Shown: positions 8,647 through 16,589 of the stretch, in pieces
Layout: each line of letters begins with the position of its first letter
How positions within the stretch are numbered: the first letter of the stretch is position 1
NCBI GenBank assembly: GCA_009911185.1
Contig: QXWW01000012.1
Coordinates: 44,242-108,241, forward strand
DNA: 64,000 nucleotides
DNA from: Lachnospiraceae bacterium
Lineage (GTDB): Bacteria; Bacillota; Clostridia; Lachnospirales; Lachnospiraceae
Direction of reading: 5' to 3'
Translations under genes and position numbers: made by a program
Notes under the pieces: generated by a model
The model's database searches: none
What the model saw: the letters and a program-made list of their open reading frames with translations, nothing else
What the model was told of the DNA's origin: nothing

Positions 8647-9255
8647 TTGCAGAAAGAGACAGAATATCAGAATGAAAAAGATGAGATCCTGATCGGCCAG
8701 CTTCGCAGCGGTCAGGAAGAGATAACAGACTATATCATGGAAAAATATAAGAATCTGGTGCGGAAACGTGCAAATGCCATGTTTCTGATGGGGGGGGACA
8801 CAGATGATCTGATTCAGGAGGGAATGATCGGGCTGTTTAAGGCTATCCGGGATTTCCAAATGGAACGAGATGTCTCTTTTTACCGCTTTGCCGATCTGTG
8901 CATTACCAGGCAGATTTACCATGCAGTGGAGGCTTCACAACGGAAAAAACATCAGCCGTTAAATACATACGTTTCGCTGAACGCAGAGATGGGGCAGGAA
9001 GGGGACGGCACATTTCTGGATCTGCTGGAATCCTTTGAAAATATGAATCCGGAACAGCTTCTTATTGACCGTGAAAATGCACGTGCTGTTCAGGAAAAAC
9101 TCAAAAAAAATTTAAGCTCCTTTGAACAGCAGGTATTGCAGTTATATCTTGATGGTATGAATTACAGACAGATTGCGGAGAAACTTGGAAAAGATCCGAA
9201 AGCCATAGATAATGCGCTGCAGCGTATCCGGGGGAAATTTTTGAAAAAGGTATGA
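8647..9255 (+). CDS. sigH: RNA polymerase sigma-H-type factor (Spo0H-like)
   Basis: The product resembles the sigma-70-family factor that drives transition-state and early sporulation genes. Region 2 contains DTDDLIQEGMIGLFKAI (core binding and -10 melting) and FADLCITRQIYHAVEASQ; region 4 contains MNYRQIAEKLGKDPKAIDN followed by ALQRIRGK. The position after cysE-cysS-mrnC-rlmB is diagnostic. I prefer TTG 8647 (202 residues), which follows a GAGGGA site by 6 bases and gives an N-L-Q opening like Bacillus SigH; a TTG at 8590 would add 19 residues. No anti-sigma gene is nearby. The HKKQ/RKKH-type linker and SLNAE motif also match SigH. Confidence 0.88.
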   Translation: MQKETEYQNEKDEILIGQLRSGQEEITDYIMEKYKNLVRKRANAMFLMGGDTDDLIQEGMIGLFKAIRDFQMERDVSFYRFADLCITRQIYHAVEASQRKKHQPLNTYVSLNAEMGQEGDGTFLDLLESFENMNPEQLLIDRENARAVQEKLKKNLSSFEQQVLQLYLDGMNYRQIAEKLGKDPKAIDNALQRIRGKFLKKV

Positions 9256-9273
9256 AAAAATTGCGGAATATTA

Positions 9274-9302
9274 TTGACAATCCTGATAATTTATAGTATA
9301 TT
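9274..9302 (+). promoter_or_regulatory. Strong promoter of the tRNA-Thr gene
   Basis: TTGACA (9274-9279) and TATATT (9297-9302) are exactly 17 bp apart, and the AT-rich spacer ends 35 bp before the first tRNA base. It lies just after the sigH stop and gives the tRNA its own transcript. Confidence 0.8.
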
Positions 9303-9337
9303 AGACAAGTCGGTTGGACAAGCAACCAAATAAGAAC

Positions 9338-9410
9338 GCTGCTGTGGCTCAGTCGGTAGAGCGTCGCATTGGTAGTGCGGAGGTCACGGGTCCGATTCCC
9401 GTCAGCAGCT
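9338..9410 (+). tRNA. tRNA-Thr (anticodon GGT)
   Basis: The 73-base sequence folds as a complete cloverleaf. The acceptor stem GCTGCTG pairs with CAGCAGC (9403-9409), discriminator T9410. The D-arm is GCTC-loop-GAGC, the anticodon stem TCGCA/TGCGG carries loop TTGGTAG with GGT at 9371-9373, and the T-arm holds TCCGATT. CCA is not encoded and must be added. GGT reads ACC and ACT threonine codons. It is a single tRNA, not part of an rRNA operon here. Confidence 0.97.
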
Positions 9411-9521
9411 TTCATATCGGTAGATCCGGATTTTAGAAAACAGGTGCTTAGAAGATATATGCGAGTTCTATGAGAGGAAGCTAATCCTGTGCATTGCTGA
9501 ATTAAATACCTGGACATTATG

Positions 9522-9564
9522 AAAAGCCAATAACTGATAAATATATCGGTTGCAGGCTTTTTTT
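9522..9564 (+). terminator. Terminator downstream of tRNA-Thr
   Basis: AAAAGCC (9522-9528) pairs with GGCTTTT (9555-9561) and AACTGAT (9532-9538) pairs with ATCGGTT (9545-9551), giving a two-part stem that runs into a T tract. It sits about 110 bases after the tRNA end. Repeat copy b begins directly after it. Confidence 0.7.
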
Positions 9565-9565
9565 A

Positions 9566-9646
9566 TACTATAGGAAAAGCCTTTCACGTGAATGTGTGAA
9601 ACTGCTTTTCTAAGGAAATATGTCGCGAAAGCGACTGCATCTGCGT
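9566..9646 (+). repeat. Modular intergenic repeat family 1, short copy b
   Basis: Immediately after the terminator comes CTATAGGAAAAGCC, a hairpin segment with CACGTGAATGTGTGAAA, then TTTTCTAAGG and GGAAATATGTCGCGAAAGCG. The order matches the 5' part of the copy near 60.06 kb and the centre of that near 40.6 kb. The rest of the 434-bp gap 9411-9844 shows no gene, only AT-rich sequence leading to the next ribosome site. Confidence 0.6.
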
Positions 9647-9844
9647 ATTGTCTGGTTGACATTTATTCCAATTGAAATACCTGTAAATTACTGAGATAAG
9701 AACTTTAGCTAAAGATAATTGATACAGTACACGAATGAAATAAACGAAATCACAAAGACGAACGGGCTTACAAATAAATAGAGTTAAAGTATAAAGAAAC
9801 ATATAGAAATGATTAATAATTGAATAGTTGGAGGAAAAAGGGGA

Positions 9845-10402
9845 ATGAGTAAACAAGTAGAGTACGAAATGCTGCGAGAGGAAATTTTATTTTCGATGCA
9901 GACTGTAAAGAATTATAGAACTTTATTGTATTCCATAGTCATTGCTGTGCTGGCGTTTGCATTTGACAAAGGTGAAGCGATATTATTTTTGCTCCCCTTT
10001 GTTGCTGTCATTCCGTTATACCTTTTAGCTATGCACCAGATTGATTCTACAATGAGATTGGGCGCATATATTTATGTTTTTATAGAACCTGGAACAGAAT
10101 GCCAATGGGAGACAAGATTGAATAAATACGATTTTTTACATAGAAATCAGTACAGTACAAAAAAGTCATCTATTGATCCCTATTGGTACTTAAGCTTTTG
10201 TTGTCTTTTGCTATCGGTTTTAAAATTAGATTTTTGTAATCGAGATGTTGAATTTTATGTAACTGCTGTTACGCAGATTATTATATTAATATCCTGTATA
10301 TATCTGTTTATAAAGAAAAGACCTGATTATTTAACTACAAAGGAAAAGTACATAAGAGAATGGAAAGAGATTCAGAGAATGGAGAATCGTGAGGATGAGT
10401 GA
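9845..10402 (+). CDS. Four-helix membrane protein of unknown function
   Basis: The 185-residue protein starts after AGGAAAAAGG and has four hydrophobic segments at about residues 26-43, 46-64, 113-127 and 139-156. The long central loop between helices 2 and 3 contains MRLGAYIYVFIE and WETRLNKYDF, which look conserved rather than random, and the C-terminus is basic and charged (about 157-185). There is no signal peptide. I do not recognise a named family. Codon use is more AT-rich than that of ackA or sigH, and it sits in a stretch with gene relics and a repeat, suggesting acquisition by transfer. Function cannot be inferred. Confidence 0.75.
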   Translation: MSKQVEYEMLREEILFSMQTVKNYRTLLYSIVIAVLAFAFDKGEAILFLLPFVAVIPLYLLAMHQIDSTMRLGAYIYVFIEPGTECQWETRLNKYDFLHRNQYSTKKSSIDPYWYLSFCCLLLSVLKLDFCNRDVEFYVTAVTQIIILISCIYLFIKKRPDYLTTKEKYIREWKEIQRMENREDE

Positions 10403-10420
10403 AAAAATAAATTCGGATAA

Positions 10421-10510
10421 TTATATTTTTTCAATTGGTTTCATTTGCCATAAAGTGCCTTCTTCGTTATTATACGTATCGCCGGTAAACAGGCTGTTTG
10501 AAGTTTTATA
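10421..10510 (-). pseudogene. 3'-end relic of an unidentified minus-strand gene
   Basis: A minus-strand frame of 29 codons without any start reads SLFTGDTYNNEEGTLWQM near its C-terminus and ends in TAA at 10421. The stretch looks like real protein sequence, but an in-frame stop lies just upstream (10511-10513), so only the last part of a former gene remains. Its family is not recognised. It supports the view that 9.4-11.4 kb is a decayed accessory segment. Confidence 0.4.
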
Positions 10511-10715
10511 TTAAAAACCAGGAAACTCAAGTGAATAAAGGCTTTACACCAATATTGCCTATTGGTATAATATAACTGTCTGATATACTGTGGTAAGCGT
10601 CAGATAAAAAGTTGGTTAACATACGAGAAAAGGCGGCAATAAAGTTTTACGGCTTTTTCATTGCGCGAAAAGCTATAGGATTGTAAGGCGTTGCTATTAG
10701 AGGTGGGAAAGAATA

Positions 10716-10976
10716 ATGAATAAGAGAGAGTTGTCGCAGGTGAAATTATCTGACGTACAGAAGCAAAAACTGAATGCTGAAATAAAGTCCTTTTATCTTG
10801 ATGAACGCGGCGAAGATATTGGTATGATTGAACAAATGCAGCTCGTAGAACTTTTTGAACAGAGAATGGCGCCTATTGTTTATAATAAAGCTCTGGACGA
10901 TGCGAAAAAATGGTTTATGCAAATGATGGATCATTTAGATTCCGATTATTATGCATTGTATAAAAATGAAGATTAA
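10716..10976 (+). CDS. DUF2164 family protein
   Basis: The 86-residue soluble protein fits DUF2164: it has an opening with KLSDVQKQKLNAEIKSFY, the acidic DERGEDIGMIEQMQL turn, and APIVYNKALDDAKKWF, corresponding to the family's conserved G/A-P-x-x-Y-N-x-A-x-x-D block. A GAGGTGGG site precedes the ATG. No biochemical role is established for the family. It stands alone in an AT-rich stretch; the gap before it (10511-10715) holds no gene I can support. A possible 53-residue frame follows at 11014. Confidence 0.8.
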   Translation: MNKRELSQVKLSDVQKQKLNAEIKSFYLDERGEDIGMIEQMQLVELFEQRMAPIVYNKALDDAKKWFMQMMDHLDSDYYALYKNED

Positions 10977-11013
10977 ACGAGAGTGCGGCGCGTGAAAGAG
11001 GACGGGAAAAAGT

Positions 11014-11175
11014 GTGATCTTCGTGAAAAACAAGGCGCTGATACCGGAAGAAGGTCTTTACACCTTAGCTGCATATTGGTATAATAAAACAATTGAAGGG
11101 AAGGTATTTTCGGGGGAGCTGACGGGAGAGAAATTACAAATCTTACCAAACAGTTTTAGGAATGGGCATGAGTAA
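11014..11175 (+). CDS. Possible 53-residue small protein
   Basis: A GTG-started frame (MIFVKNKALIPEEGLYTL at the N-terminus) runs to TAA 11173-11175 and has normal protein-like composition, including AAYWYNKTIEGKVFSG. A purine-rich GAGGACGGG lies upstream but is somewhat far from the start. No family is recognised. It may be a small gene or a fragment of a larger one, because the surrounding stretch also contains a gene relic. The 261 bp after it, up to ackA, contain no further coding frame I can support. Confidence 0.35.
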   Translation: MIFVKNKALIPEEGLYTLAAYWYNKTIEGKVFSGELTGEKLQILPNSFRNGHE

Positions 11176-11436
11176 TACGAAAATACCTGCTCTGATTAGA
11201 TAGATAGAAACTTTAGTGCGCTGTCTGACTGATAATTGAAAAACGCACTTGTTTATCTGTCCCTCTGCTACGTCAGATTTTCTGCCGCAGACGCTGTTGC
11301 GCCGTTAAATCGGTTTTGCAGATGAACAGATACCCTGTGTGGTTTTAGCGGAATATCAATAAGGCGGTACGCAAGGTGAGAATGAAAATAAAAGGCTGCA
11401 GAATCTTATGGAAAAGAAGGCAGGAAAGGAGAAAAA

Positions 11437-12630
11437 ATGAACATATTAGTAGTCAATTGCGGAAGTTCATCCCTGAAATATCAGGTCATTGATTCCGATA
11501 CGGAGGCAGTACTGGCAAAGGGCCTGTGTGAGAGGATTGGTTTGGACGGCAGGCTGGTGTACCAGAAGGCGGGGTGCGAGAAGGAAATTACAGATGCAGA
11601 CATGCCTACGCATAAGCAGGCAATTCAGATGGTGCTGGACGCGCTGGTGAATGCTAAGACGGGAGCGTTGAATAGTCTCGATGAAATCGGGGCGGTGGGA
11701 CACAGAGTGGTTCATGGCGGAGAGAAATTTGCATCCTCTACAATTTTAAATGAGGAAGTGCTGAAAGTAATCGAGGAATGCAATGATCTGGCGCCTTTGC
11801 ATAATCCGGCAAATCTCATTGGGATCCGTGCCTGTCAGGAATTGATGCCCAATGTGCCGATGGTAGGAGTGTTTGACACGGCGTTTCATCAGTCTATGCC
11901 GGAAGAAGCCTATCTGTATGGAATTGACTACGATTACTATGAGAAATATAAAGTAAGGCGCTATGGATTCCATGGTACTTCGCACAGCTATGTTTCCAGG
12001 CGTGCGGCAGAGATTGTGGGGAAACCTTACGAAGAATTAAAGACGATTGTATGCCATCTGGGCAATGGAGCATCTATCTGTGCTGTGAAGAATGGAAAAT
12101 CCATCGATACGTCCATGGGTCTTACTCCATTGGAGGGCCTGATAATGGGAACACGTTCCGGTGATATAGACCCTGGCGCTATTGAATATATTGCCAAGAA
12201 AGAACATCTCGATCTGGAAGGCGTGATGAATATCCTTAATAAGAAGTCCGGGGTGCAGGGCTTGTCTCATATTTCCAGTGATTTCAGAGATTTGGAAGCG
12301 GCGGCAGAAAAAAATGACAGTGCGGGAATCCGTGCTCTTAATACCTATATTTACCGTGCGGCTAAGTATGTAGGCGCATATGCGGCGGCGATGAACGGCG
12401 TGGATGTTATCTGCTTTACAGCAGGCGTAGGAGAAAATGGACCGAATACCAGAAAAGGAATCTGCGATTATCTGGGGTATCTGGGGGTTGAGCTGGATGA
12501 TAAGGCAAATGAGGTGCATGGAGAGGAGACGATTATCTCTACGCCTGATTCCAAAGTGACTGTGATCTGTCTGCCGACAAATGAAGAGCTTGCCATTGCA
12601 AGAGAGACGGAGGCGCTGGTTTTAAAGTAA
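11437..12630 (+). CDS. ackA: Acetate kinase
   Basis: AckA converts acetyl phosphate and ADP to acetate and ATP, the energy-yielding end of acetate fermentation. The 397-residue protein has the ASKHA fold with the N-terminal VNCGSSSLKYQVI loop, GHRVVHGGEKF, FDTAFHQSMP, the RRYGFHGTSHSYV signature and CHLGNGASICAV; the catalytic Arg and Glu are in conserved blocks. GAAAGGAG precedes the ATG. Usually pta lies just upstream, but no phosphotransacetylase is in this window; acetyl phosphate must come from a pta elsewhere or another route. Downstream a separate promoter drives yceD-rpmF. Confidence 0.97.
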   Translation: MNILVVNCGSSSLKYQVIDSDTEAVLAKGLCERIGLDGRLVYQKAGCEKEITDADMPTHKQAIQMVLDALVNAKTGALNSLDEIGAVGHRVVHGGEKFASSTILNEEVLKVIEECNDLAPLHNPANLIGIRACQELMPNVPMVGVFDTAFHQSMPEEAYLYGIDYDYYEKYKVRRYGFHGTSHSYVSRRAAEIVGKPYEELKTIVCHLGNGASICAVKNGKSIDTSMGLTPLEGLIMGTRSGDIDPGAIEYIAKKEHLDLEGVMNILNKKSGVQGLSHISSDFRDLEAAAEKNDSAGIRALNTYIYRAAKYVGAYAAAMNGVDVICFTAGVGENGPNTRKGICDYLGYLGVELDDKANEVHGEETIISTPDSKVTVICLPTNEELAIARETEALVLK

Positions 12631-12659
12631 ATGTTTGAATTTTCTGGTAAATTTCAGTA

Positions 12660-12688
12660 TTGACAAACTGTAGATTGCTATGTATAAT
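12660..12688 (+). promoter_or_regulatory. Consensus sigma-A promoter for yceD-rpmF
   Basis: TTGACA (12660-12665) and TATAAT (12683-12688) match consensus perfectly with 17-bp spacing, 26 bp before the yceD start. This is one of the strongest promoters in the window, fitting a ribosomal protein operon. Confidence 0.9.
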
Positions 12689-12714
12689 ATATCGAGTGTG
12701 GATAGGAGACTGCC

Positions 12715-13236
12715 ATGAGAGTAGAATTAGCAGACATAATTTCCTGTGAGGACAAGGAAGCGTTCAGACAGGCAGAAATGGATATGATGTCCTTTGATTC
12801 CAAATTAGGACGGTTTCCCATTGTGAAGAAAGCACCCTTTGAACTGAAGTTTGTCAATGAGAATAATAAGCGGTTGCTTATTCAGGGGCAGACTGAGGTT
12901 GAAATTGCAATTCCATGCGACCGCTGTCTGGAAGATGTGGACAGTGTTTTTTCCATCACGATAGATAAGGAGATTGATCTTAGCGGCAGCGATGCGGAAA
13001 ATAGCATGGAAGGATTAAACTACATGATAGGAACCAATCTGGATGTAGATCGACTTATTTTTGGAGAAATTTTGGTGAGTTGGCCAATGAAGGTTCTGTG
13101 CAGAGAGGATTGCAGAGGCATTTGTAAGCGGTGCGGAGCAAATCTGAACCTGACAGAATGCCAGTGCCAGAAAACAGAACCTGATCCAAGAATGGCAGCG
13201 ATCCAGGATATTTTTAACAAATTTAAGGAGGTGTGA
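12715..13236 (+). CDS. yceD: YceD/DUF177 family protein, likely linked to 23S rRNA/L32 handling
   Basis: The 173-residue protein belongs to the DUF177 family that almost always precedes rpmF. A central CDRCLEDV and a C-terminal CREDCRGICKRCGANLN then CQC give Cys pairs compatible with zinc binding. Plant and bacterial homologues affect 23S rRNA accumulation or processing, but the exact reaction is not defined. The start follows a TAGGAGA site. Its TGA lies two bases before the rpmF ATG and the rpmF ribosome site is inside its last codons, so the two are translationally coupled. Confidence 0.9.
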   Translation: MRVELADIISCEDKEAFRQAEMDMMSFDSKLGRFPIVKKAPFELKFVNENNKRLLIQGQTEVEIAIPCDRCLEDVDSVFSITIDKEIDLSGSDAENSMEGLNYMIGTNLDVDRLIFGEILVSWPMKVLCREDCRGICKRCGANLNLTECQCQKTEPDPRMAAIQDIFNKFKEV

Positions 13237-13238
13237 CC

Positions 13239-13418
13239 ATGTCTATATGTCCAAAAAATAAATCTTCCAAGGGAAGAAGAGATAAAAGAAGAGCAAACTG
13301 GAAAATGACTGCTCCGACTTTGGTAAAATGCAGCAAATGCGGGGAATTGATGATGCCCCATAGAGTTTGCAAGAACTGCGGAAGTTATAACAAAAAAGAG
13401 ATTATTCCTCAGGATTAA
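13239..13418 (+). CDS. rpmF: 50S ribosomal protein L32
   Basis: The 59-residue basic protein is L32. It opens MSICPKNKSSKGRRDKRR and carries the zinc ribbon CSKCGEL ... CKNCGSY (two Cys-x2-Cys pairs, about residues 31-48), so it is the zinc-containing form. I start at ATG 13239, 5 bases after a perfect AAGGAGGTG; the GTG at 13233 overlaps that site and is unlikely. A strong terminator follows 7 bp after the stop, so the operon is yceD-rpmF only. Confidence 0.97.
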   Translation: MSICPKNKSSKGRRDKRRANWKMTAPTLVKCSKCGELMMPHRVCKNCGSYNKKEIIPQD

Positions 13419-13425
13419 TCACATG

Positions 13426-13453
13426 AGCCTCTCCATGACTGGAGAGGCTTTTT
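13426..13453 (+). terminator. Rho-independent terminator after rpmF
   Basis: AGCCTCTCC (13426-13434) and GGAGAGGCT (13441-13449) form a perfect 9-bp stem with loop ATGACT, followed by TTTTT. Confidence 0.93.
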
Positions 13454-13505
13454 ATCATGAACTATGATTATGCAAGTAAAGATTCATTTTGATAAATGTT
13501 AGTAA

Positions 13506-13535
13506 GGATTGGCGTTTCCTCCAATCCCTTTTTGT
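13506..13535 (+). terminator. Second terminator-like hairpin
   Basis: GGATTGG (13506-13512) pairs with CCAATCC (13521-13527) and runs into CTTTTTGTTTT. It may back up the rpmF terminator or mark the end of a short unannotated transcript in the 243-bp gap before the next gene. Confidence 0.6.
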
Positions 13536-13661
13536 TTTATTTCATTTTGAATGACGACTTCATTCTGTATGAAAGGGACTAAGGTATTCGGTACGAAATT
13601 GATGTAATCATGGGGGGAGTTGGAATAACAATCTTAATATAGTAGAGAAAGGAAGCCGGAA

Positions 13662-14303
13662 ATGAATATTTTTAATTATGACAGCAGTGTTATGAGAGCC
13701 ATCAATAAATTTACAGACTGTATGTTTTTAAGCATTCTGTTTTTAGTAAGCTGCCTTCCGCTTTTTACGATAGGGACGGCCGCTACAGCATTGTATTACA
13801 CGGCGCACAAGGTTCTTCGCGGCGACCGGGGCTACATCTTTCGTGATTATGTGAAGTCTTTTCGTGATAATTTCAGACAGACATTCCCGGTATGGCTGCT
13901 GATAGTTGCGATAGTCGCTCTTTTGGCAGTCGATTGGAATATTATACGCCTCTATGTCAAAGATAAAAATCTTTTGGGTGCTCTGGAAATAACCTTTCTT
14001 GTGGGAACGTCAATGTTATCTGGCTGGATATCCTATTTGTTTCCGTATATGGCAAGATTTGAAGACACCCGTAAACGGTCTATGAAAAATGCGCTTCTGA
14101 TGGAGATCGCGCACCTTCCGCTGACGTTTTTACTGTTGGCGCTGACCGTTTTGTCAATAGTTCTGTTCTATATGGCGCCGACACTCGCCCTGTTCCTTCC
14201 GGCTGTTTATGCGTGGTCGCAGACCTATATTCTGGAGGGGATTTTTCGAAAATATATGTCGGAGGAGGACCGCAGGAAGGAAGAAGAACGGGATAAGGCA
14301 TAA
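13662..14303 (+). CDS. YesL-like DUF624 integral membrane protein
   Basis: The 213-residue protein has five or so hydrophobic helices (about residues 19-45, 79-97, 108-135, 149-170, 172-188) and the DUF624 opening FNYDSSVMRAINKFTDC with a following SCLPLFTIGTA turn and ALYYTAHKVLRGD. YesL-like proteins often sit beside carbohydrate ABC transporters, but their role is not defined; here no transporter is adjacent. The C-terminal tail is highly charged (EEDRRKEEERDK) and cytoplasmic. A GAAAGGAAG site precedes the ATG. It stands alone between the rpmF terminators and plsX. Confidence 0.85.
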   Translation: MNIFNYDSSVMRAINKFTDCMFLSILFLVSCLPLFTIGTAATALYYTAHKVLRGDRGYIFRDYVKSFRDNFRQTFPVWLLIVAIVALLAVDWNIIRLYVKDKNLLGALEITFLVGTSMLSGWISYLFPYMARFEDTRKRSMKNALLMEIAHLPLTFLLLALTVLSIVLFYMAPTLALFLPAVYAWSQTYILEGIFRKYMSEEDRRKEEERDKA

Positions 14304-14414
14304 TTGATGTTATTTTAAGGTTGATTTCTGGTATTAGTTATAGTATATTCTTAGAGAGGCATTAGCAAAAAAAGGAAAGTCTTTCTGGTTTGGTGCCATA
14401 AGGAGGAAATTTTC

Positions 14415-15440
14415 ATGGAGGAAATGGTAAAAGTAGCGGTAGACGCCATGGGCGGGGATTACGCCCCGGCAGAGATGGTAAAGGGAGTGATTGATGCTGT
14501 TACGCTGCGTCAGGATATCAGGGTATATCTGATCGGACAGCAGGATATCATCAGACAAGAGCTTGCAAAATATTCCTATCAGGGTTCACAGATCGAAGTG
14601 GTTCATGCCCCGGAGGTGATTGAGACGGCGGAGCCGCCTGTAATGGCGATCCGAAAAAAGAAACAGTCTTCTATTGTTGTGGGAATGAATATGGTGAAAG
14701 AGAAAAAGGCGGACGCGTTTGTATCTGCAGGAAGTTCTGGAGCAATTCTGGTAGGAGGACAAGTGATTGTTGGCAGGATCAAAGGCGTGGAACGCCCTCC
14801 GCTGGCTCCGCTCATTCCGACGGAAAAAGGAGTTTCCCTGCTGGTCGACTGCGGTGCAAATGTAGACGCCAGGGCGTCTCATCTGGTACAGTTTGCAAAG
14901 ATGGGTTCCATTTATATGGAAAATGTGCTGCAGGTGAAAAATCCAAGAGTGGCGATTGTCAATATCGGCGCCGAGGAAGAAAAGGGAAATGCATTGGTGA
15001 AAGAGACATTTCCTTTGTTAAAGAACTGTCCGGATATCAATTTTGTGGGAAGCATAGAGGCCAGAGATATTCCTCATGGGGAAGCAGACGTGATTGTCTG
15101 TGAGGCATTTGTAGGAAATGTAATTCTCAAGCTGTATGAAGGTGTGGGAGCTACATTTTTGAGTATGGTGAAGAAAGGAATGCTTGACAGTTTCAGAAGT
15201 AAGATAGGAGCATTGCTGGTGAAGCCTGCATTAAAGAAAACCATGAAAGGGTTTGATGCCAGTGAATATGGCGGAGCGCCTCTTTTGGGACTGAATGGAC
15301 TTGTGGTGAAAACACATGGAAGTTCCAAGGCAAAGGAAGTAACGAACTCGGTCATTCAATGTGTTACTTTCAAAGAACAGGAAATCAATGAAAAAATCAG
15401 AACAAATATTGGAACCTCTCCCGTGGAAGGGGAGCAGTAA
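14415..15440 (+). CDS. plsX: Phosphate acyltransferase PlsX
   Basis: PlsX turns acyl-ACP and phosphate into acyl phosphate, the acyl donor for PlsY in phospholipid synthesis. The 341-residue protein opens with VAVDAMGGDYAP, the family signature, and contains SAGSSGAILVGG, LVDCGANVDA, ANIGAEEEKGN-type and CEAFVGNVILKLYEG blocks. AAGGAGGAAA lies 7 bases before the ATG. In Firmicutes plsX heads a fatty-acid cluster; fabD and fabG are absent here and acpP follows directly. It acts as a peripheral membrane enzyme. Function is secure from motif content and context. Confidence 0.96.
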   Translation: MEEMVKVAVDAMGGDYAPAEMVKGVIDAVTLRQDIRVYLIGQQDIIRQELAKYSYQGSQIEVVHAPEVIETAEPPVMAIRKKKQSSIVVGMNMVKEKKADAFVSAGSSGAILVGGQVIVGRIKGVERPPLAPLIPTEKGVSLLVDCGANVDARASHLVQFAKMGSIYMENVLQVKNPRVAIVNIGAEEEKGNALVKETFPLLKNCPDINFVGSIEARDIPHGEADVIVCEAFVGNVILKLYEGVGATFLSMVKKGMLDSFRSKIGALLVKPALKKTMKGFDASEYGGAPLLGLNGLVVKTHGSSKAKEVTNSVIQCVTFKEQEINEKIRTNIGTSPVEGEQ

Positions 15441-15514
15441 TGGCAAAGGCGGACGTGGGAACCGCTGCGCCGGCGGCTTTTTGGCGCTGAGAAATGTGTG
15501 AATTGGAGGAAGTC

Positions 15515-15748
15515 ATGGAATTTGAAAAACTGAAAAAAATCATTGCAGAGGTATTGAACGTTGATGTGGAAGAGATTACAATGGATACCACATTCGTAGA
15601 TGATCTGGGCGCTGATTCTCTGGATATTTTCCAGATTATCATGGGACTGGAAGAAGAGTTTGACATTGAGATTGCCAACGAGGAAGCAGAGAAGATAGTA
15701 ACCGTTGGCGATGCGGTAGATCAGATTAAGAATGCGTTAAACCAATAG
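15515..15748 (+). CDS. acpP: Acyl carrier protein
   Basis: The 77-residue acidic protein is ACP. The phosphopantetheine attachment site is Ser35 in DLGADSLD, flanked by the typical helix II ([16 protein letters not shown]). I choose ATG 15515, which follows TTGGAGG by 5 bases; an in-frame ATG at 15494 would add seven residues and has no site. ACP carries acyl chains for PlsX just upstream and for the fatty-acid synthase genes that must lie elsewhere. Between plsX and acpP there are 74 bp with no hairpin. Confidence 0.96.
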   Translation: MEFEKLKKIIAEVLNVDVEEITMDTTFVDDLGADSLDIFQIIMGLEEEFDIEIANEEAEKIVTVGDAVDQIKNALNQ

Positions 15749-15768
15749 ATTTAATGGCAGTGATAAAA

Positions 15769-15823
15769 GGATAAGGGTGTCTGAAAGAAATTTTAAATGT
15801 CTCTTTTGGCTGCCCTTATTTAA
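15769..15823 (+). terminator. Long imperfect hairpin between acpP and rnc
   Basis: ATAAGGGTGTC near 15770 can pair with GGCTGCCCTTAT near 15810-15821 with mismatches. No long T tract follows, so it is more likely an attenuator or mRNA stability element than a full terminator. Confidence 0.35.
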
Positions 15824-15872
15824 ATGCAGAAGACTTTAGGAATAGATGATTGCAGTATGAAAGGTAAATAAT

Positions 15873-16589
15873 ATGAAATTGCAGAATGAATTTGAACAAA
15901 AAATAGGGTATCAGTTTCAAAACGGCAGACTACTGAGCCAGGCGCTGACGCACAGTTCTTACGCCAACGAGCGCCACATGGGGAAACAGGCGGACAATGA
16001 ACGGCTGGAATTTTTGGGAGACGCGGTGCTTGAAATTGTCACCAGTGAATTTTTGTACCACAGATATCCCGACTATCCGGAGGGGGAACTGACACGGCTT
16101 CGGGCAAGTATGGTCTGTGAACCCACGCTCGCCTTCTGTACCAGAGATTTGAATCTTGGAAAATACCTTTTTCTGGGAAAGGGAGAAGACCAGACCGGAG
16201 GCAGAGAGCGGAAATCCATTTTATCTGACGCTTTAGAAGCAATTATCGGAGCAGTTTATCTGGACGGTGGTTTTGCTAGTGCAAAAGAGTTTATTTTTCG
16301 TTTTGTGCTAAATGATATTGAGCACAAACAGCTCTTTTTTGATAGCAAGACTATCCTGCAGGAAGTCGTACAGGGAAATTATGAGGAACCGCTTCAGTAT
16401 TTTCTGATCGGTGAAGAAGGTCCGGATCATGACAAAAAATTTGTAGTAGAGGCGAGAATTGGAGACACTATATATGGAAAAGGGACAGGCAGAACCAAAA
16501 AAGGTGCGGAACAGGAGGCGGCATATCAGACCTTGCTGAAGTTAAAGCATCAGCTTCCACAGAATCATGGAGGGAGCGCATGTATTTAA
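15873..16589 (+). CDS. rnc: Ribonuclease III
   Basis: RNase III cuts double-stranded RNA in rRNA and mRNA processing. The 238-residue protein has the catalytic signature ERLEFLGDAVLE (about residues 43-54), the second acidic site in SDALEAIIGAVYLDGG, and a C-terminal double-stranded RNA-binding domain (about 157-228) with GRTKKGAEQEAAYQTLL. The start follows GAAAGGTAA. It overlaps smc by 10 bp. The rnc-smc-ftsY order is conserved in Firmicutes. Together with MrnC at 7351 the organism has both the large and the mini enzyme. Confidence 0.97.
   Translation: MKLQNEFEQKIGYQFQNGRLLSQALTHSSYANERHMGKQADNERLEFLGDAVLEIVTSEFLYHRYPDYPEGELTRLRASMVCEPTLAFCTRDLNLGKYLFLGKGEDQTGGRERKSILSDALEAIIGAVYLDGGFASAKEFIFRFVLNDIEHKQLFFDSKTILQEVVQGNYEEPLQYFLIGEEGPDHDKKFVVEARIGDTIYGKGTGRTKKGAEQEAAYQTLLKLKHQLPQNHGGSACI

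Noticed and set aside
9101..9517. Minus-strand frame of 138 codons across tRNA-Thr
   Set aside because: It is antisense to sigH and to the tRNA; its A-D-G-N-R-T-R-D-type stretch is the well-known spurious translation of a tRNA complement.
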